Shown in pieces: positions 1 to 11,537 of a DNA stretch of 64,000 nt. The position numbers and the translations under genes are program-made. The stretch comes from Pontederia crassipes. Lineage: Eukaryota > Streptophyta > Magnoliopsida > Commelinales > Pontederiaceae. The DNA is taken from NCBI GenBank assembly GCA_030549335.1, contig CM060183.1, positions 25,370,552 through 25,434,551 on the forward strand. Reading direction: 5' to 3'. The notes under the pieces were generated by a model. It worked only from the letters and a program-made list of their open reading frames with translations, was not told the origin of the DNA and did not search any database. Within the stretch, counting starts at the first letter, position 1, and every line of letters starts with the position of its first letter.

Positions 1-1020
1 ACTCATCGGAAATCTTGGAGCTATAAATAGAAGACCTCAGAAGATGTGAAAATTCGTGCTTGAGCCCTGGGAAGTCGTGCCCTATTACAAAGAAGGAGAT
101 TTGAAGCCAGAAGGTCACCGAAGGAGAAGATTGCACAACAACTCGTCGATTAGTGCTACGTGATCGTCCAGAGGTCCTGAAGGCTGCAGACTTTTCTTTC
201 TCCATATGCTTGGATGCTCTTTTACCTTATTTTTCATAGTTCATTAGTTTTGTAATAGAGAATTTTATCTGCATCAGAAAGATAGATTGTTTGGGCCTCG
301 TTCTTATTCAAGTTAAAATTATTAAGTCAATTTCTTTTTTATTATATGTGTTAAGTTTAATGCTTTTGATGAGAAAAGTGATTTCTGGAATTAGATCACA
401 AACTTGAACAAGGAGTGATTAATTCCAGAAGTTATTATTCTTTTGATAATTGATCTTTTAATTTTAAGTTAAGGCATATATAACACATATTCACTAATCC
501 GTCGTGTATGCTGAATAATGTGCGGTTTATTATTCTGTCCAAAAGTTATGAGTGAATAATAATTTAAGAGTTACATTATCTTGCTTCATGATTCTCTATA
601 AAATCAGTGATCAACTCGTCGTACGTGATTATTGATCTTATTCGGAATTAGGATAGTTTGATTTGCTCGTTTAGAGAAGTCAATATTTTAGGTGCTTGTA
701 ATCCATTTCAAGATTTGACCTGAGTGTTTCTATCATGATTTGATTAGTTACAAGATCCATATATATCTATCTTCACCTTAATCATCCCTAATTCTCAGAG
801 GTCATCACCACTTTATCTTTATGCATCAATTATCTATTTTCTGTAATTTTTATGTTTCTGTTCTATACATACAAAACTCTTTCTTCTCTTAATAGATTTT
901 TGGGATAGGATCAATTTAAATAGTTCCTCGTGTGATCGACAACTCCACTCTTCACTCTATTACTTGATACGATTAGTGCACTTGCTAGCTATTGTGTTGT
1001 TACTTATTTTTCGCATCATA
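1..1020. mobile_element. Probable LTR-like relic, incomplete
   Basis: There is no sustained ORF. A TATA-like CTATAAATAG lies at about 20-29, followed by a transcribed-leader-like stretch. The segment near 900-1015 (fragments such as TTCCTCGTGTGATCGACAACTC) resembles the 3' part of plant retrotransposon LTRs. The left edge runs out of the window, and no paired LTR, PBS or TSD is visible, so this is a tentative assignment. Confidence 0.3.
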
Positions 1021-1082
1021 TAATTTGTATGGTGTGGGAAGTGAACAATACAGATGGAGTGAGGCAAAATTATCAGGAATTG

Positions 1083-1442
1083 GCGTCTCTTTAGCATCGC
1101 ATTAGCGATGCCAATTGGTTAGGCACTATTTAAAATATATCGCAATCGGCATCCGATTAGCGTCACCTTAGTGTCGCATCATCGGACCTCACGTTAGCGT
1201 CGCAGTAGAGATGAAACACAACATCACTCTTAACATCCAAGTAGCATCACATGAAGCATAACTTTAGCGTCATCTTAGCGTCGTAATAGCGTAAACCTCT
1301 GACGCTAGTAGCGTCGCGTTTGTCCTTGGCACCAGCGTCTCCGCTCTAGGACGCTAATGTGTGGCTATTTGTTTTAGCCACGCTTTAGCATCGAGTTAGT
1401 GATGACTTGTGTGCGTCGCAAATCGACAAATTTCTTGTAGTG
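1083..1442. mobile_element. CACTA transposon terminus with subterminal GCGTC repeats
   Basis: The segment ends in TTTCTTGTAGTG (1431-1442), the reverse complement of the CACTACAAGAAA terminus typical of plant CACTA elements. The preceding roughly 350 bp carry many short direct and inverted copies of TTAGCGTCGC/GCGATGC-type motifs, as expected of subterminal transposase-binding repeats. The opposite terminus was not found, so the element is either truncated or begins outside the window. Confidence 0.6.
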
Positions 1443-4379
1443 ACATACGATTAATATCTTAATATTAAACTTTTCAACGGTCTAGTCTTCGAAATTACCG
1501 ACGGATGAAAAAGTAAATTTATAATAAATATATAATATATATTTCTCTTTCAAGATTTTCTTAAATTATTTTCTTGGTGATTTAATAAAATAATATAGTA
1601 AATAAGTGATCATTATTATTCATTTTCTCATAATTTTCTTTAATACTTTATGTTTTTACTCATTATATATATATATATAATATAGATTATAAATAAATTA
1701 AGAACATAATACTGATAAATTTTAGTAAACATAAAATATGTTAACTTCTTATCCAAGATATATCTAATTTTAATCATAATATAATATAACTAATTTTAAG
1801 ATGTTTGAACTTAGTATGAGTATAAATTTTGGACTAAATATGCTAATTTCTTATCCAAGATATAACTAATTTTAAAAGGATAAAAGGAAAAATATGGGTG
1901 AAAAGTTATCAATGGACAATGGACATTGATGGCTTCTTATTATCAAAATTAGTTTATTTTATGATTAAGATCAGTTAAGTATTAAAAGGGACAAATTCTT
2001 AGGATATAGTATTTAAGTATTAGAACTATGTATTAACTATGTAAATTGTTAAGATAAATAATAAAAATATTGAAAACTAGCTATTGTTTGTTTTAGTCCC
2101 ACTCTTAGAGTTTGCAACATCAAAAAAGGAAACTAAGATTATAAATGAGGAAGCAATCATAATCTTGATAGATGCTTCTTTAATCCAAAGTCCCATGGAA
2201 GGCAACATATAGAAGAAAATACTATTAAAAAAACTTGTTAAACAGAAGCAAAAATGAAAACACCATGGAATTCAATGAGAGATAAAATAAAAATTCACGT
2301 TCTTCCTTTCGGAAGGAGAGGATTAGGGAAATTCTATTGATTGCTATATTCTCCATAAAAAAAAAATTGAAGGATAAAATAATATTATATTATTAATTTA
2401 TTCTAAAATTAAAAGACAAGATTAATAATTAATTATTTAATTCTTAATATTTAGAATTAATTATGTTTACTAGAGATAGATTAAAGAAAAAATAATTAGA
2501 AAATTATTAAGGGTGAAGTTTGATGTACGATTGAGTTGGGACTCCTAAGGAAGGTGTAATTAGGAGTTTTTAAGTTAAAAATACTCAGGAAAAAATTTGA
2601 AAAATTAATATTGAGAATTTATTAATATTATTATTATTTAATTTCGAAACTAGATGAAAATTAAAAGATAAGAGGAGGTTATGGAGGAACAGGAATTTGA
2701 TTGAAAGAAAATGAAAGAGAAAAAAGAATTACGATAAATTTGAATTAACTAAATATATAGCTTATTTAATTTAGGAATTTATTTATAAATAAGGAATGAC
2801 TAATGTTGAGAAATGATAGGAAGAAGTTAAGAAAGTGAAATTTGAACGAAAGAAAAGAAAGAGAAAGTAAGGAAAGATTAAATGATATTACATATTTATT
2901 TAATTATGAAATTTATGTTAAATAAAAGATAAGAAAGGTTATGAAGTGGAAAGGAATATGTTATGTATAGATTTAGAAGAAAAAGAAAAATAAGAGAAAT
3001 AGATAAAGTAAATAATTATATTAATTAATTATTATATGAGTTTTAGAATTAGCTTTAGTTATAGTTAAACATCTAATTCTGGATTAAACCTTAATCTTAT
3101 TCAAAGTCAACTCCTTTTTTTTATAAATACCTTCTCCTCCAACCAGCCCTGTCACATTCATAAATACTTTTTTCTTCAACTTTGAGTCATCATTTCTCCC
3201 TCATAGGTGCACGTTGCTGCAGCTTTGAGCGGCCATCTCCTCGGGGTAGCATCCTCTATCCAAGGACATCAAATTCCTCACCGAAGCCCTGCCATCTAGT
3301 TGGAAAAATCTTCCCGAGTTATAGATTTTAAGTAGTTATGTCTGAAAAGGTATGTAAGATTTTGGATTCATTTTTGGATATGATTTCATAATGGAATAAA
3401 TAAGATTATTGATGAATTAGGATTTGTTTATGTTCCTTTATGATGCATGAATAGTTATACAATTTTTGTGCCGAAAAGAGTAGTATTCAGGAAGTTATAG
3501 AATGCTAAAGTTTTAGAAAAATAGCACCGAAGTTTCGACAATCGAAACCCGATTCGCGTAGGTTCTTCTGTAAGATGGACACCTTGCGCGGCTTTCTTCG
3601 AATCCGATCTGACTTCGGACAAACCCGGCCTAGACTCGTAGCAACCCGATCCAAGTTTCATTGTGTCGTGTTTTCGAGCTTCGGCTCAACCTCTAAAAAC
3701 TCGACGTGATTTAGTTCATACTCTCAGCCTGGGTTGGTGGGAGTAGTACACCCAGTTGTTGACGTCAATAGATTGGGCTCGAGCCACCCTCAGACCCCGC
3801 TCGAACTCTACCAGAAGTAGAGTCAAATTGACCCAAGCGGACTCAGCCCGACTTCAACAGAACATCGCCTAGATTTTGTCCAAACTCGGCCTGAGTCCCG
3901 ACATACTCGACTCGAATTTTGTTTAGCTAATTAGGGTTTTTTGAGTTGTTTAATTGTTCCAATATGATTTGACTATTTTCTTTCGTGATAATTAGATCAA
4001 TATATAAAAGATGTAGAATGAGATTTTATGTGCACTGATTGTTAATAAAATGGAATATAATAGAAAAATTAAATATGGGTATTAATAACTCAACCACCCT
4101 AATGAAAAAGTGAAGATGAATATTAATAGTTGCATCACCATTGAGATTTATATAAATGGATCGCACTCTTTATTTAGCTCGTAATTGCTCTACTCTTGGT
4201 CCTGGTTCAATCCACCTTGATCACATATGAAAGTGATATTAGTGTATATAATAAAAGAAATCAAGCTCACTTTAGGACAACATGTACATATAGATGTCTT
4301 AGGAATTTGTTAAAATAAAATATGTAGTAAAAGAATAGCAAGGAGAAAGAATAGAATTGATAGAATTATTTTATCATGC
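1443..4379. other. AT-rich intergenic DNA with a possible LTR relic
   Basis: I see no supportable gene. Up to about 3050 the sequence is very AT-rich. Around 3110-3330 there is a TATAAATA box followed by a C/T-rich leader, and 3540-3930 is distinctly richer in GC with many CGA-containing words. That pattern fits a decayed gypsy-type LTR, but no second copy, TSD or PBS was found. The 68-codon ORF on the minus strand here looks fortuitous. Confidence 0.35.
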
Positions 4380-4388
4380 TGAAAGTTT

Positions 4389-4772
4389 GAGTAAATTACA
4401 TGATTGGTCCTTCAACTTTGAGTCATTTTCAAACTGGTACTCCAACTTTAATTTGTAATTAGAACCTCCTCCATCTTTCATTTTCTTACACGATTAGTCC
4501 TCTTGGCCGGTGATAATAGGTTTTCCGATTGCCTTGCATACGTGGCTGCCTTTCTTTCTCATCCACGTCAGTTTAAGTCGTCCACGTCATTATAAAAAAT
4601 TTTAAAAAATAAAAAAAGATGAGGTCGTCCACATCATTATAAAAATTTTAAAAATAAAAAAAGTGAGGTCGTCCTCATCCTCTTGCGCGATGGCGAATGC
4701 TGCCGGAGTCGAGCTCCGATGAGCTCGATCAGAGGGGGGCGATCGCCCCCTCCTTCTCTCTCCCGCGAAAGG
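4389..4772 (+). repeat. Left terminal inverted repeat of the MULE
   Basis: This is an inverted partner of 15604-15973. Shared blocks, in order, are a ATTACA-TGATTGGTCC start, the TTTCATTTTCTTACACGATTAG block, CACGTCA/GTCGTCCACGTCATTATAAAA repeated twice, the CTCATCCTCTTGCGCGA block and a GC-rich GATCGCCCCC segment. The two arms differ by small indels and perhaps 10-15% of positions, so the insertion is not recent. Confidence 0.75.
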
Positions 4773-4984
4773 AAGAAGCTGCCCCGCAGATCCAAGACCT
4801 CCAGCAAAGTGGCATTGGATAGATCCTCCGGTAGGCGCCCCACAAAGTTTTTAGCAGAGGCGTTCAGCGAGGTCAGCACTGTGGGGAACCGACCGACGAA
4901 GTAGTTCTCGCTAACGTCTAGTTCCTCCAGCATTGCGAAGGCAGACAAAGACTTGAGGAGCGCGGAGGAGAAAATGTTGCAGCA
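4773..4984 (-). pseudogene. Captured LRR receptor-kinase fragment, second part
   Basis: Read on the minus strand, this encodes leucine-rich repeats: [11 protein letters not shown], then [16 protein letters not shown], then [18 protein letters not shown] and [12 protein letters not shown]. The spacing and the LDVSxNxFxGRFP / LNASxNNFxGxLPxDxxN sequence match the start of the ectodomain of PXL1/MIK1-like (CLAVATA1-related) receptor kinases. The piece ends at the MULE repeat and has no kinase domain. It continues the fragment at 15189-15409, from which it was split by a CACTA insertion. The two parts are one base out of frame with each other, so the copy is non-functional. Confidence 0.7.
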
Positions 4985-5702
4985 CACTACAAGGAAATTT
5001 AAATTTTGCGGCAGACTAATCCGCCACAAAACATAAATAATCTTACGCAAACTCTTTATTTGTGAGGGATTTTCCACGGACATACGTCCCCTGCAAAAAC
5101 CTTGGATGCAAACATTTTGCAGCAACATCTATCTAACGCAAAGCTTTTGCGATGACATGGCTGACACAATATCTGTCACAAAATTTTTGACGCAAACGAC
5201 GTCGTTAGTTTGCCTAGTTCGCGGCAAGCCATATCCGACACAAAGTGCATGAATTGTAACAGAACATCCGATGCAATATCCTTCGCAAAACATGGCAAAA
5301 TTGAAAAAAAAAAGATCTGCTCATATATTTTATGTTACTTCAATATGTCAAAGAAAGAAATGCAATCAATGCAATACTAAACTTTAAAATGGATCAAATA
5401 AAATGTAAAGAAATAAAACCATATAATGCATACAAAATTTGCCAACATCCATGGAACAAGCATATGTGTATGTACATTATGAGTTTGTTATGCCAAAATC
5501 TGCCCGTAATAAATCTCACCATAACAAAATCTGCCAACAATTATATATGTACATTTCAAATCTACATTTTTAGACATCACAACACATCAGTCTTATCATG
5601 TCCCAAGCTGGAGTTCTAGTTTCAGACATATTCCATCCAAAAAATGTTCAAAACATCCTTAGAAGGACCACTTTACAAATTTACAATTTCTATGACATCA
5701 CA

Positions 5703-6353
5703 GGAGTAATTTTCAAAATTTGTACCCAAACTTTGATGTTGATCCCAAGTTAGTACCCCAACTTTGTAAAGTAACAAATTGGTCCCTCAACTATTTAAAA
5801 ATTTCAAATTTAGTCCCTTTTACATATTAATTATTTTTAGTACATATTAGATAATAACTTTCAATCATAAGTGATAATTTAATGTTTATTGTGATAAGAA
5901 ATAACAGATATTTACATTTATATACTATACTATATTAAAATGAAAATTTTATCATGCCACATATCATATCTCATATTTTTAAGGAAAAAATATACATAGA
6001 TAATTCTTTCTTAAAAATAAAATATATATTTATATATTATACTAAATGAGAGTAGTCTAATGCAACATATGCTATCATTTTTTTTAAAAAAAATAACAAA
6101 GTTGCTCTTTCCATTTTAAAAAATGTTAAATTATCTAAAATTTAAGAAAATTACATATGCTATCAATTATTCTATTACAAATCATTTAAAATTTAAGATT
6201 ACTATGCAGCATGTTACTAAAAATGATTGATACATTAAAGGGACTAAATTTGAAATGTTTAAGTAGTTAAGGGATCAATTTGTTATTTGACAAAGTTAAA
6301 GTACTAACTTGGGATCAACATCAAAGTTTGGGTACCAATCTTGAAAATTACTC
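5703..6353. mobile_element. Mutator-type MITE (651 bp) with perfect 9-bp TSD
   Basis: The inverted ends begin GGAGTAATTTTCAA and, from the right, GAGTAATTTTCAA. The arms share words such as TTTGATGTTGATCCCAAGTTAGTAC and TTGGTCCCTCAAC, and extend over about 120 bp. The 9-bp flank GACATCACA is identical at 5694-5702 and 6354-6362. The AT-rich centre codes for nothing recognisable. This is a non-autonomous Mutator-like element inserted in the CACTA. Confidence 0.85.
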
Positions 6354-6987
6354 GACATCACATCATATAAGTCTTATAGCAAGCACACGTCCCAAGCTCG
6401 ATTTCTAGTTTCAGACATTCCATCCAAAAAAATGTTCAGAACTTTAGAAGGTGCTTCCTTGAAATAACAATATTAACATGAGAACTGCAAAATAAAATAT
6501 ATGGTTAAGAAAATGATTAGAGAAGTCATACTTATGCTGTGAAAATAAGTTATAAGATATCATTAAAAAATCAAAAGAATATGTAATGTCATGTCTAACC
6601 AGCATTAAAAAAAATATTGTGCAAGCTCATGAAAATAATATCTTTGCAAAATATTGTGCAACAACATTCATATGGAACAATATTGTGCAACAAAAGATTA
6701 AAGCTAAGTAAAATAGATATCTTTGCAAGCTCTACTATTCTATGGTATACACATTAAAGCTACTATTTCAAGCATGAAAATTTTCAAGTTTCAAATTGAA
6801 GCATAAAATCGTTACCCATCTCAGGTTTCAAACCCCCACATGCATATGGAACAATTATGCAAACTCTTTTAGTCCTGCAAAATAGGTAGATGAAGATTAA
6901 GTTATTTTTTCAATTCTAATGGATAATAATTAATTGATAAATAAAATTAGTTCAAACATCATTTTCTTCACTGCTTTTTTCAAATGT

Positions 6988-7510
6988 TCATGGGCGAGTA
7001 TGAACAAAAGATTTAATCATATTCATCATGTGTTTTTCATATGCAAGTTGTCTTTGCTCAACATTCTTTTCTATTTGCTGCTTTTGTTGTTCTAAGCGAA
7101 CTTCAAAATTCTTTTCCAACTGTTTCTCTCGATGTCGAATTCGATCTTCAAAAGCCTTTTCCATTTCGTGCTGCAACTTATCCCTCGTATCATTCATAAT
7201 GCTTTCTCGAATTTGAGTTGTTGCTGAGGATAACGAGGCTCCACAAATTTTGGCCGAAGAACCAAGGCCATATATACGATTTTTCTTTGGACCACCAATA
7301 GTATCTGTCCAAATCTCTATTGCCTTCGCATGTGAAATTTTCTCACCTTCATTGCATTGTGCTTCAAACTCTGACACTTTACTTTTATAGGCTTCCTAAT
7401 ATTTTTAACAAAAAGTCAATCCAGCTTTAGGAGTAATTAACTTTGTCATCACAAACAACTCATTTTTAAAAATACTCACATATATTTGTTGCGCTTTTGG
7501 AGTAACCCAA
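6988..7510 (-). pseudogene. CACTA-encoded Transposase_24-like protein, 3' exons
   Basis: Exon 7480-7510 encodes WVTPKAQQIY. A plausible intron (GTGAGT donor at 7479, acceptor AG at 7396-7397) separates it from exon 6988-7395, which encodes EAYKSKVSEFEAQ onward, the conserved WTDTIGG-PKKNRIYGLG block, and a long charged coiled-coil tail rich in E, K and Q. This layout is characteristic of the plant transposase family Pfam Transposase_24 (Ptta/En/Spm-like), the TnpA-side gene of CACTA elements. The 5' part is at 10290-10398, on the far side of a solo LTR. The gene is disrupted; I see no start codon. Confidence 0.7.
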
Positions 7511-10289
7511 TGTCACGACCCCGATTTAACCCACGAGTTAAACTAGAGTTCGCGACTCATTACAGACGATCAAATAAAATTATAAAAAAATGTGGAAACG
7601 TGATGTAATTTACTCTTCCTTTTACAACACAAGAGTAAAAATATATATTATTAAAAAATTACACAATATGTGATCATTTCAGAGCAAACTGATACTCCTT
7701 AAGTCGTACATTTTACAAAATAAATTTATTTTTGTTATAACTTATTTTGACAAAAATAATAAACTCGACCAACTCTCTCGACATCCTAACAACAGGACAC
7801 GAGAATAATAACTCCTCTCAATACCTTTACATCGAAAGAGTTATTCCTACTAAGATTATGAGCTCGCTCAATCCAAAAAGCTATACTGATCTGAAAAATA
7901 TTATAAACAACATTATGAGCAAAAATAGCTCAGTAAGTTGATAACTCATAACCTATGTGTTATCAACTAATCAATTCGTAGTGACATACAAAAGCATGCA
8001 ATAATCATAATAGCAAAATAGACATTTTAATATATGTGATAATTATGTATATAACATACTAATAAGAAGCATCACACTCAACTTGCAATCAAAATCATAT
8101 AAATCATATCGAACATATGCATGCAAATGCAACACTCTTATATGAATGCACGGATCACCAATTGGCCAGTGGTCGGTAGGTGAATTCTAGAGGTGGCTCC
8201 CATCGTGATCGGCGATGTAGCACTTAGCTCCATTCTACCTCATCCCTTTCGAGGAATAATCATATAGCGATAGGTGGATTCTAGAGGTGGCCCCCATCGC
8301 GACTACCCACGATGTGGCACTTAGTTTCGCATGACACTTAGCTCCAGTCTATCTCATCCTATATATGGGGAACAGAAATGATGCATTGGATTCTAGAGGT
8401 GGCTCCCATCGTGATCAGCGATGTAACACTTAGCTCCAACCATCATACATGCAATGCAGGCAGATGCAGATGCATGATTCATCATATAACAATTGTATCT
8501 CAATATCAGAAGATGAATCATATCAGCTATCATTTCAAATGGAACAATATTGCACTTCTCGTAATCCATTCATATCATATCACATATACTTTTCAAATGT
8601 GCAATCATACAATCATTCATATATACTTTTCATGGTTGCATTTATTGAAACCAATTCATAACTTATCCAAAATATATTCAATACATATAACAATCGATTT
8701 CACACCGAATTAAAAAGAGATGAATATATAGGGTAGGAGAAACCAACTTACCTATAAGAGCTACCGAAAGTTTTTCCTTTCCTTTTTCACTACTTTTCTC
8801 TTCTACTCCTATACAATAATAATAAGAAGCACATCACTTCTATGTTCTGAACAGAAGCCTATCACACATGAAACACAACTAATTGAAATGATATATGAAC
8901 CTTAAACATTTACTCTTTTAACTATTAAACATAAGGATTGACCTAATATTGTGACAGATTGTACACATAGTAAAAAAAAATCCATATCTTCTGACATACA
9001 TAATCAAATGACATCATTCCAATTTTATTTACTTTTATATTACATAGGCAATAATCTGTAAAAGTTTCATATCCTATTTCATCATGGTTTGCTCTCATAA
9101 AAATCAACATTCAGCCTAACTTTTATGTTGTTTCTATGTTCTGACAGGCTGAGTAACCTTACTTTTATGATTTATATAAAATAATAAACATTCCCTATTT
9201 TGGTACTTTTAATTTTCTCAAATAGTAGACATCCTAGGGTACAACTCGTAAAATTACTTGAATTTATATCTATTTGTACTGAACACAATAAATTTAACCA
9301 ATACTAGCATAATCTGCCCTAGGCTCCATCCTGACAGACTGTGTAAGGCTCGGTAAAATATTTATAACATTAGCTACACATATTATTTTTTAGTGATTTC
9401 AATTTTCAATGAGACCTAACATCAATATCTATAACACCCTAAATTATCAAATAATTCCACGACATATTGAATTTAATACATAATTTACAAATTCGGGTAG
9501 CAATTTTGGCGGACAAGATGATAGTACCTTAATCCTGATGGCATAACTTTCGTTTCATAACTCCTGCTAACATGATTCTAAATCTCGTGTAAACTAGACT
9601 CCGAGATTATTCTATATATTAACTTTCATAATTTTTAAGGAAGAATTGATACGAAAGAAAATCTTAGGAAGAATACCATCAGTCTAGGGTTAGAATCTTC
9701 ACCTTTAATGATCTTCCTTCTCGAATTTCCTTCAACGTCCATGAAAGGAGTCATCGTCTGAAATGTTTTGTGTGTTGTCTAGAGAGAAGGATAAGATCGT
9801 ACGAATTTTTTCAGATTTTTATCACTTTAATAGGTCAGTTGGAAAAATAGCCTAAGCATGAGGTGGCAAGCTGCTAGCTTGCTGGCAGCTTGCATGTCAA
9901 GAATTGAAATTCTTATCCAATTAAAATTTAACATTTAAAAATCATTAATTTCATCCCTAATTAATATTAATTAATATAATATAATCCATGTAATTTATTT
10001 ACATATTTATATATTAATTTTGGTTACACACATATATGTTTTCATATGCCACTTGGCGACATTTGATTGGTCCACTAGACTTAAATCCAATCTTAATAAA
10101 TCACATGCATAGTTAACCATAAGAGAATATGATTTATCATAATATGATTATTAATCATACTTTAGTTAAATTTTATGAATTCTTATTATATCACTACGTG
10201 ACATGACAACATATACTACACCACATATATTCAATTGATTATAGCCATATAATATAGAATCCAATATGAATTAGATCATGGATATTACA
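7511..10289. mobile_element. Solo LTR (about 2.8 kb) inserted in the CACTA transposase gene
   Basis: The segment begins TGTCACGACC and ends ATATTACA, giving the TG...CA ends of an LTR. The flanking 5-mers are CCCAA (7506-7510) and CCTAA (10290-10294), one mismatch. Removing the segment plus one flank copy rejoins transposase codons in frame (SEG then WVTPKAQ, minus strand), which fixes both borders. No PBS, PPT, gag or pol is present, so this is most likely a solo LTR left by LTR-LTR recombination; a large non-coding element is the alternative. Confidence 0.75.
8175..8436 (+). repeat. Three imperfect tandem repeats inside the solo LTR
   Basis: The core GGATTCTAGAGGTGGC followed by TCCCATCGTGATC and CGATGTAGCACTTAGCTCC occurs three times, starting near 8182, 8278 and 8389 (spacing about 96 and 111 bp). 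The middle copy is the most diverged. Confidence 0.7.
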
Positions 10290-10398
10290 CCTAACCTTCA
10301 CTTTGATTCTCACTTTGTCCTTGAACTTGTTTTGATTTCTTCGTATGAAGAAAGCGAAAAACTTCGTCAACACCAACTACTCTTCCTAATTCATTCTC
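10290..10398 (-). pseudogene. CACTA Transposase_24-like protein, 5' exon fragment
   Basis: From an acceptor (TTATTATAG, AG at 10399-10400) the minus strand encodes ENELGRVVGVDEVFRFLHT-KKSKQVQGQ-SENQSEG. The GVDEVFRFLHTKK block followed by a glutamine-rich linker is typical of plant CACTA TnpA/Transposase_24 proteins. The frame runs into the solo LTR at 10289 and resumes at 7510. Upstream exons are not recognised; a copia element begins at 10862. Confidence 0.65.
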
Positions 10399-10861
10399 CT
10401 ATAATAATGGGAATAAACATTAAAGAATAACAAAATAACGCATAAGAAATAAAATGATCTAAAATGTGTTACCAATTTATGATTTTTATATCATGCAATA
10501 GTTTCTGCCTGTATGATTTTTTTTGTCAGAGTGACTAATATTGCAGAAGCTAACTAAATATTTGAAGGAAAAACCACAATCAAAGCAGACGACAAAGATT
10601 TTCATACCAAAAGAAAATCAATTGAAAAAAAAATGTGTAATGGTAAAAAAAAAGGGTAGCAAAGGGGCTGTTCGTACCTTCCTGGTTGGATTTGAGGGGG
10701 AAAAGCAAAGGGGTTTCACGGCCAATGGTTCATCATGCAAGTGAGTTCAGGAGAGGTCAAATCCTTGCATTGTGAGGTCCGGTGTCAGGCAAGATCGTAG
10801 TGAGCTCTAGTTCGACATCTCCCTGGGTGAGTTCGTAGGATAGCTCCTTAAAATATGGTTT

Positions 10862-11490
10862 TGTTGGGTCTTTGGAGTTAATCCAGCCCATTAAGAAGAT
10901 AAACCTATTTAAGTTAATTAAACATAATTAACTTATGATGTTATTCTCTCTTGGATTCGTGACAGCCAGAGGTGAAGGAAAAAAAGCTTTTTTCTTCTCC
11001 TTGCCAAGCCACCGAGACTTGAAGGAAAAGAAAAGAAAAAGTCTTTTTTCTTTTCTTGTTTGGTGCTACGAGAGTTGATTGAAAAAGAAAAAGGAGTTTC
11101 TCTTTGATCTAGAAGATTTCTTCTTGAAAAGCAAAGAATCAAGAACAGAGCCAGATTGGGAGGATCTCTGAGGTTTTGCTGATATTACAGCCATAGAGAA
11201 TTGTAGTAATCAGGTGATATTATTCCTACTGTTATTTTAGTATTTTTCAGAGAAGAATTATTTATCCCAGTAAATTATTATTCGAGTTTGGGCAAAACCC
11301 GAAAGACGTTGTACTCTATTCTTGAATTAGTGATATTGCTCTGTGATTGCCCTATGATTTTTTCCCTTCTCATTGGAGGGTTTTTTCACATAAATTTGAT
11401 GTCTCTTTTGCTTATTATTATTTTTTTGTACATCGTGCTTGGCTTATATTATTCAATTCACACATAAGAAGAGGGATTAAATTCCCAACA
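10862..11490 (+). repeat. Copia 5' LTR
   Basis: It is paired with 13923-14572. Shared blocks include GGAGTTAATCCAGCCCATTAAG and CAGTAAATTATTATTCGAG. An indel near 11090-11110 accounts for most of the length difference. Confidence 0.85.
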
Positions 11491-11492
11491 AG

Positions 11493-11504
11493 TGGTATCA
11501 GAGC
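11493..11504 (+). other. Copia primer-binding site
   Basis: TGGTATCAGAGC directly follows the 5' LTR (2-bp spacer). It is complementary to the 3' end of plant initiator methionine tRNA. Confidence 0.85.
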
Positions 11505-11537
11505 GAGGTTAATTGGGATTTCTTTTGTGTGAATTAA

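Noticed and set aside
3455-3661. 68-codon minus-strand ORF
   Set aside because: No recognisable motif. It lies in a GC-richer block that looks like decayed LTR sequence.
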